33,334 nucleotides of DNA from Phaeoceros laevis (lineage: Eukaryota > Anthocerotophyta > Anthocerotopsida > Notothyladales), in NCBI GenBank assembly GCA_049999765.1, contig JBNGIQ010009216.1, positions 1 to 33,334 of the forward strand, given 5' to 3'. Under the pieces are notes generated by a model that saw only the letters and a list, made by a program, of their open reading frames with translations, ran no database searches and was not told where the DNA came from. A program made the position numbers and the translations under genes. This document shows, piece by piece, positions 31,105-33,334 of the stretch (positions are counted from its first letter, which is position 1; every line of letters starts with the position of its first letter).

Positions 31105-31738
31105 TTTATAGACGGTGGTACCTCTTCTTGCCTGCTGAAAGCTTTTGCAAGTGCCAGTGCTCTACAACAGGGCAGGCATCTGCATTCAGGGATTCTGGAA
31201 AGAGAACTGCTTGAAGGTGACACAGTACTAGGCAATTGCCTCGTAAATATGTATGCAAAATGTGGCCCGTTGGAAGATGCACGCGAAATGTTTGACAGTC
31301 TGTCCACAAGGATGCGGTAACGTGGAATGCCATGATAAATGGGTATGCTGACGGTACCCAGAAGGCTTGATTCTAGCAGACCCTGTTACATATGTTTGCC
31401 TATTGAAAGCTTGTGCAAGTGCTGGTGCTTTACAGCAGGGCAGGCAGCTGCGCTCAGGGATCGTGGAAAAGAGGACTACTCGAAGGTAACCTAGTACTTG
31501 GCACTTGCCTCGTAAATATATATGCAAAATGTGGCCAGTGCAAGATTCATGCGAAGTGTTTGACAGTCTGTCCACAAGGGATGCGGTAGCTGCCATGATA
31601 AATGGGTATGCTGCGCAAGGGCAAGGTGGGGACTCGCTTACGTTGCATGCAACCATGGAGCAGGAAGGCCTGATTTTAGCAGACAACGGTACCTATGGAA
31701 GAGGATGTGGCTCTAGATCTGGGATCTGGGACTTGTAG
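31105..31738 (+). pseudogene. Decayed PPR (PLS-type) gene fragment
   Basis: Two successive PPR blocks are visible. Block 1 (31117-31320): LLKAFASASALQQGRHLHSG, GNCLVNMYAKCGPLEDA and FDSLSTR, then a frameshift and TAA. Block 2 (about 31360-31738): LLKACASAGALQQGRQL, LVNIYAKCG, FDSLSTRDAV and MINGYAAQGQGGDSL, over three frames. Pentatricopeptide repeats bind organellar RNA. Comparing the blocks shows the breaks are single-base changes in short runs (AGGG to AGG near 31310; an extra A near 31470). The closely similar blocks suggest tandem repeats of one ancestral unit. No DYW domain is seen. Confidence 0.8.
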
Positions 31739-32531
31739 ATAGGGGCCGAGGGTAGTACTTTAAGGCTACTTGTAACTTTAGTCTTCTCGGAAGCCCCTTG
31801 TAAATTCTGCTGGAAGCTAGCCGATGGAAGTCTTAAGCTTGTCAATACTGGCGTAACACGTTACAATTGCGAATAGGCTGTTCGAAACCTACCTCAAACC
31901 TAACTCAGGCTCAGGCTCATTCATAGTATGATGCCGCCCCGCCCTAGTTTCGTAAATTCTTACGAAATAAATCTTTATTAATAATGTGAAGTTGTGCAGG
32001 CGCCGTACAGCTTCTTGCACATGGAGGAAGGCGATGCCCAGCAGCAGGGTGGCGCCCAGCATGCGCAGGGAGCGAGGTGGTGCCCAGCGGGCTGGGAGGG
32101 AGGAGGCGCCCTGCCTCGCGGCTGGAATGGGGAGGCCAGGCCAGGTGTCGTGACTTTTCCGACAGATGTCCCTGCTGCTGGTGCTTCCCTGTGAGTTCAA
32201 ACCGCAGGCCACCGTGGCTTGTGGCTGCGCTTGACCTGGATAACATTTCCCAGTCCGAGGGCCGCCATAGCCAAGTGCTCCAGTTTTTGCAGAGGTAGCA
32301 ATGTCGCATTTCCTCCACCTACCGTTGCGCACCACCAACGGGATGCAACATCAGCGGTTTTGGATGCCAGCAGCTGAGAGGCAGGCCCACACCCTGGAGC
32401 TGGAGGGGAGGTTAAATGTGCCTCCGAGGCAATGGATTTACACAAGCCGCACATTTGTGCCGTGCTGTGGCTTAGCAGCCAAGCTATGCATAATGGATAG
32501 TATCAGTGCAGGAGAATGACAAGAGTTGTTG
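31739..32531. other. No supported gene
   Basis: GC-rich open frames exist on both strands (for example a minus-strand frame 31889-32338 with a hydrophobic LGATLLLGIAFLHV stretch), but none has a recognised domain. Part of it may be intron or upstream exon of the gene starting at 32532. Confidence 0.35.
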
Positions 32532-33334
32532 TGGAGGCAGTATTTCTTGGACCCCACATTGTGGTGGGACTGCAGGACGAACAAGAAGAGCGCGCACTCT
32601 CCCGACTTCAGGCACAAGGAGTCCAAGGAGCCCCTGTGGCTGAACAACTTCTACAAGCCTGACTGGGTGGATGCGGAGCTGGCTGCCTTGGACAAGCAGG
32701 TTGGACGGTCTGCTCAGCCTACATCCAACCCCTTGTTGCATCATAATGCTGCTCCAACGGTGCCAGAGTGCCAAGGGCATGGAACGGCTCAGGTTGTAAT
32801 CGAACAACTTTGTGAGAATGGGCAGCTAAGTCCAGCAATGGACGCTTTGACTGTCTTGGCGGAGAAACAATCTCGTGTGCCCTCCTCTCTGCTGTGCAGA
32901 GTCATTCGGATATGCGGGGCTGAAAAAAATCTGGTGTTGGGGCGACGACTCGATGATCTCACTGTCAAGCTTGGGTACGGATCCAACGCATTTTTGGGAA
33001 ACCATCTCTTGCGCATGTATGCATGTGGAGGTAGGCTACAGGAGGCCATGGATGTGTTCAACAGGGTAGGGAAACCGAATGTCTTCATGTGGTCTTCCAT
33101 AATCTCTGCACATGCTAAGCACGGAAAACCGAAGGAGGCCATAAAACTCTACTGTGATATGCGTAAGGCAGGAGTGAAGGCGGATGGTTACGTCTTTGTA
33201 GCTGCCCTTCAAGCTTGTGCATTTGCCGCAGACTTGGAATGTGGCAGAAAAGTGCACTCTGATGTGTTGCACAGTGGCAATTGTACAAACTTGTTTGTTG
33301 GCAGCTGTCTGGTTGACATGTATGCAAAATGTGG
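32532..33334 (+). CDS. PPR protein with N-terminal OSB-like PDF motif, partial
   Basis: The frame is open for 267 codons to the window edge. Residues 1-54 (LWWDCRTNKK, PDFRHKESKEPLWL, WVDAELAALDK) match the PDF motif known from plant organellar single-stranded-DNA-binding (OSB) proteins. From about 32780 onward come PLS-type PPR units: GRRLDDLTVKLG, NHLLRMYACGGRLQEAMDVF, NVFMWSSIISAHAKHGKPKEA, ALQACAFAADLECGRKVH and SCLVDMYAKCG. PPR proteins bind organellar RNA for editing or processing, so a mitochondrial or plastid location is expected. An in-frame TGA at 32517-32519 with no ATG after it before the motif means an upstream exon must supply the start. The exact acceptor is unclear (for example after AAG 32524). 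Confidence 0.82.

Noticed and set aside
31889-32338. Minus-strand 149-codon frame with a hydrophobic stretch
   Set aside because: No domain match is recognisable; the GC-rich sequence is open on several frames and lies directly before a plus-strand gene.

Overview
The window looks like nuclear DNA of a land plant, most likely a seed-free one (fern, lycophyte or bryophyte). The signs are a large Ty3/Gypsy retroelement primed by initiator Met-tRNA, spliced genes with short GT-AG introns, a CYP71-clan cytochrome P450, jacalin-type lectin genes, a DUF1995 (LPA3-like) plastid gene and PLS-type PPR sequence with the MYAKCG motif. The species cannot be fixed from sequence alone. There are two assembly gaps (8260-8359 and 11761-12160).

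Layout. 1-285: a short unassigned open frame. 286-10713: one degraded Ty3/Gypsy element on the minus strand, in the order LTR, tRNA-Met primer site, leader, gag with a CCHC knuckle, protease, a long acidic spacer, RT, RNase H, a roughly 300-residue insert with an eight-Cys PHD-like finger, then integrase HHCC and core. It carries stops and frameshifts. A 292-bp SINE-like insertion with a 16-bp target-site duplication splits the protease-RT frame. No left (3') LTR is visible. 10714-15100: repeat-rich intergenic DNA with an inverted pair of about 115-bp GC-rich repeats around an AT-rich duplicated core and the 400-N gap.

15166-23666: a local gene cluster. Two related secreted jacalin-domain genes lie in opposite orientation (minus 15166-16721, truncated; plus 21767-23666, intact, three domains, 531 residues), with an N-terminally incomplete P450 between them (18624-20283). 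The two lectin genes share intron positions, and the plus copy has lost the two 3'-most introns. 23667-26770: intergenic, rich in short tandem repeats and hairpins.

26774-29514 (minus): a long reverse-transcriptase gene that is neither Ty3 nor Ty1 type. Its motifs (DITRCY, GIPMGxxCSP, YIDD) resemble Penelope-like or rvt reverse transcriptases. It has a six-unit 11-residue repeat in its N-terminal part and one frameshift between RT motifs A and B. 30043-30805 (minus): exons of a DUF1995/LPA3-like plastid gene with two apparent one-base indels and no C-terminal exon in the window. 31105-31738 (plus): a frameshifted PPR remnant. 32532-33334 (plus): an open frame running off the right edge, joining an OSB-style PDF motif to PPR repeats.

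The genes do not form an operon or pathway. The common theme is retroelement activity and local duplication: nested elements, an inverted lectin pair with 3' intron loss, and decayed PPR copies. Several breaks are single-base changes in homopolymers, so some 'pseudogenes' may be assembly indels.
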